The notes under the pieces: model-generated | Seen by the model: the letters and a program-made list of their open reading frames with translations, nothing else | Database searches by the model: none | Told to the model about the DNA's origin: nothing | NCBI GenBank assembly: GCA_002068715.1 | Contig: MWAR01000565.1 | Location: forward strand, 1-6,927 | Source: a bacterium ADurb.Bin374 | GTDB taxonomy: Bacteria; Riflebacteria; Ozemobacteria; Ozemobacterales; Ozemobacteraceae | DNA: 6,927 bases | Direction: 5' to 3' | In this document: positions 5,337-6,927 of the stretch, piece by piece | Layout: every line of letters starts with the position of its first letter | Numbering within the stretch: position 1 is the first letter of the stretch | Position numbers and translations under genes: made by a program

Positions 5337-6698
5337 TCAAAGAGCGACAGGTTCTCCTGCAAGAATCAGAAGTTTCACCCGGGCAAGGGCGTAATCGGCC
5401 ATTGCCTGCAAGTATTCCTGATAAATGTCATCCGCGCTCCGCTGGGCTTCCAACAATTCATGAAGGGAGGCCTCCCCCATCCGGTAACTCTTTCGGATTC
5501 CTTCCAAGACCCGGTCGGCTTCGCCCAGAATCCGCTGCCGGTATTGTTCAACAGCCCGAATCATTGCCTGATACTGCGTGTAAGAGCCTTGAACTTCCGT
5601 TTTGATTCCTTCGGTCAGGCTCTGCAACTGAAGTTCGGCTTGTTTCACGGCAACCTCCGCCTGTTTCAGCGGCCCCCGCTCTCTGTTGGAAAGCGGCAAC
5701 GGCACCCCCACCGTCAAGCCCATGGTCAGAGAACGTTCCGCCGGCGAATTGGTCACCGTTCCAAACGCGTCGAATCGCTCACCAACCCGGGGCGTGTTGG
5801 TCAGGCCGATATTCACCGTCGGATCGACCGAACGATTTGCCCGGGCCAACCGCAACGCGTCACGGGCCGCATCAACTGCCAGTTCGGCTCGCCGCAGTTC
5901 CTCGTTGCCCTTCAAGGCGCGACTGATCCACTCCTCGGCCGGAATGTCCGAAGGCTGGAACGCAAGCCGGGCATCGATTTCCCGCCCTGGGAACACCTCC
6001 GCAAAGCCTTTTCCGAGAGGTTTGGAGAGGTTCACCACCGCTTTCCCGGCTTCGGCCTCCGCCATTCCAACCTCGGTCTGGAACCGTTCTTCCTCCATCC
6101 TCGATTGCCGCAGTTCGAGTTCACCGATGTCTCCCGCCTTGCAGCGGATCTCGTTCGAGGAAACCAGTTCCTGATACGCCTTGAGACTCGATCGTTTGCG
6201 TTCCAGAACTCCCTGGAGCCGGGCCGCTTCGATGAACGCTTCGGCCGCATCGGATATGAGCCGCCATCGCAGGGTTTTGACCTCGACCTCTGCCTGGCGA
6301 ACCCCTGTTCGCGCCGCTTTTATCCGTTTTTCCCGTTTTCCGGCCGTTTCAAAGGGAATCTCCAGTTCGCAAACCGTGACGATCGATGCGTTCGGTTTGT
6401 TGGCGGAAGCGAGTTCCAGAGAGTCGATTCCACCGGTGAGCTGAGGATCGGGCCGGATGCGGGCGACGGAGATGCCCGCCTTTGCGGCGGTCACGCCCTG
6501 ACGCTGGCATTCCAGCTCAGGGCTCAAATGCTCGATCGCATCGAGATACTCCCCGAAGGAAATCGTCGCTGCACCGGAAGCAACAGATGTCAAGGAAGCC
6601 ACGAAGGAGTCGGCCGGCGCTGTTCCCACAGTCGACAGACCCCCAAGGAGAACGAAGAGAAAACGAATGACGACAACAGGCAAAAATCGATCAGACAT
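5337..6698 (-). CDS. czcC: CzcC-type outer-membrane channel of heavy-metal RND efflux system
   Basis: This is the outer-membrane factor (TolC superfamily) of a tripartite RND pump that exports divalent metal from the periplasm to outside the cell. The 453-residue product starts with a signal peptide (1-29, APA before the likely cleavage) and contains two long alpha-helical coiled-coil repeats typical of the tunnel (about 45-240 and 255-447). CzcC hallmarks are [14 protein letters not shown] (113-126) and [18 protein letters not shown] (331-348), matching the PLPLFNRNQG-type consensus of the CzcC branch rather than drug-efflux Tol[17 protein letters not shown] (405-420) and a final [14 protein letters not shown] (435-448) complete the second repeat. 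The ATG at 6698 was chosen over a frame open to 6791 because AAGGAG lies six bases upstream and a signal peptide follows. It overlaps the pump gene by eight bases (ATGTCTGA). Whether the metal is Co/Zn/Cd or Cu/Ag is not certain. Confidence 0.88.
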   Translation of the reverse strand: MSDRFLPVVVIRFLFVLLGGLSTVGTAPADSFVASLTSVASGAATISFGEYLDAIEHLSPELECQRQGVTAAKAGISVARIRPDPQLTGGIDSLELASANKPNASIVTVCELEIPFETAGKREKRIKAARTGVRQAEVEVKTLRWRLISDAAEAFIEAARLQGVLERKRSSLKAYQELVSSNEIRCKAGDIGELELRQSRMEEERFQTEVGMAEAEAGKAVVNLSKPLGKGFAEVFPGREIDARLAFQPSDIPAEEWISRALKGNEELRRAELAVDAARDALRLARANRSVDPTVNIGLTNTPRVGERFDAFGTVTNSPAERSLTMGLTVGVPLPLSNRERGPLKQAEVAVKQAELQLQSLTEGIKTEVQGSYTQYQAMIRAVEQYRQRILGEADRVLEGIRKSYRMGEASLHELLEAQRSADDIYQEYLQAMADYALARVKLLILAGEPVAL

Positions 6699-6927
6699 GC
6701 GACTCTCCTTGCGCAGGAAACGCGGGGACACACCCCGCCTCGGGCTCAGCTTGCGGAACCGGTTCACCCGGATGGGGCGCGGCCGATCCAAAGCGACGTT
6801 GAATGAGGTAATACAAGGGGGGAAGCAAGGTCAGTGTCAGGATCGTTCCCGTGACAAGACCGCCAACCACGACGGTGGCAAGCGGCCGCTGGACATCGCT
6901 TCCCAATCCGCGGGCCAGCACGGCGGG
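6691..6927 (-). CDS. czcA: CzcA-type RND metal efflux pump, C-terminal fragment (5' end beyond window)
   Basis: Only the last 78 residues are in the window; relatives are over 1000 residues long. The fragment opens with [20 protein letters not shown], the conserved stretch ahead of the last membrane helix in heavy-metal RND pumps. It continues with [21 protein letters not shown], the final membrane helix, followed by a cytoplasmic tail of about 35 residues rich in Pro and Glu. The protein is the proton-driven inner-membrane pump that passes metal into the CzcC channel. Its stop overlaps the czcC start, so the two are co-translated. The adaptor (CzcB) is not in the window and would be expected upstream. 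The catalytic transmembrane motif that separates Zn/Co/Cd pumps from Cu/Ag pumps lies outside the window, so the metal is unassigned. Confidence 0.86.
   Translation of the reverse strand, partial: PAVLARGLGSDVQRPLATVVVGGLVTGTILTLTLLPPLYYLIQRRFGSAAPHPGEPVPQAEPEAGCVPAFPAQGESHV

Noticed and set aside
5283..6806. Plus-strand open frame of 507 codons opposite the czcC gene
   Set aside because: The minus-strand gene has a signal peptide, CzcC motifs, a strong ribosome site and an overlap with czcA; the plus-strand product has no recognisable features.
1..6927. CRISPR array, tRNA, rRNA, insertion sequence or phage genes
   Set aside because: I saw no spaced direct repeats, no tRNA-like cloverleaf, no transposase or integrase motifs and no terminal inverted repeats in the window.

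Overview
The window reads as part of a GC-rich chromosome from a Gram-negative (diderm) bacterium. Two outer-membrane proteins, a periplasmic metal-binding protein and an RND efflux pump all require an outer membrane and periplasm. The sequence alone does not let me name the lineage. Every supported gene lies on the minus strand, so transcription runs from high to low coordinates. Both window edges cut through genes.

The right-hand part (6927 to 5337) is the end of a heavy-metal efflux locus. It holds the last 78 codons of a CzcA-type RND pump, overlapped by a complete CzcC-type outer-membrane channel. A 157-base gap with two inverted repeats and no convincing gene follows (5336-5180). Next comes a stand-alone class I SAM-dependent methyltransferase (5179-4559) whose substrate cannot be read from sequence.

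The left-hand part (about 4513 to 1) is a metal-uptake operon, most likely for zinc. A near-consensus sigma-70 promoter (TTGACC, 17 bases, TATAAT) sits directly behind the methyltransferase stop. It drives, in order: a small membrane-anchored protein rich in His and Cys; an outer-membrane beta-barrel with an N-terminal coiled coil, likely a metal porin; a ZnuA/TroA-type periplasmic binding protein; a ZnuC-type ATPase; and a ZnuB-type permease cut by the left edge. The last four genes are tightly packed (13-base gap, 4-base overlap, 8-base overlap), which suggests translational coupling. A 71-base spacer carrying a perfect GC hairpin separates the first gene from the rest.

The inferred path is porin across the outer membrane, binding protein in the periplasm, then the ABC complex across the inner membrane. 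The His/Cys-rich protein may buffer or hand over metal in the periplasm. The points most worth following up are the pairing of an uncharacterised porin and a His/Cys-rich anchored protein with znuACB, an AT-rich dyad over the -10 box that could be a Zur-type operator, and the placement of uptake and efflux genes side by side on one strand.
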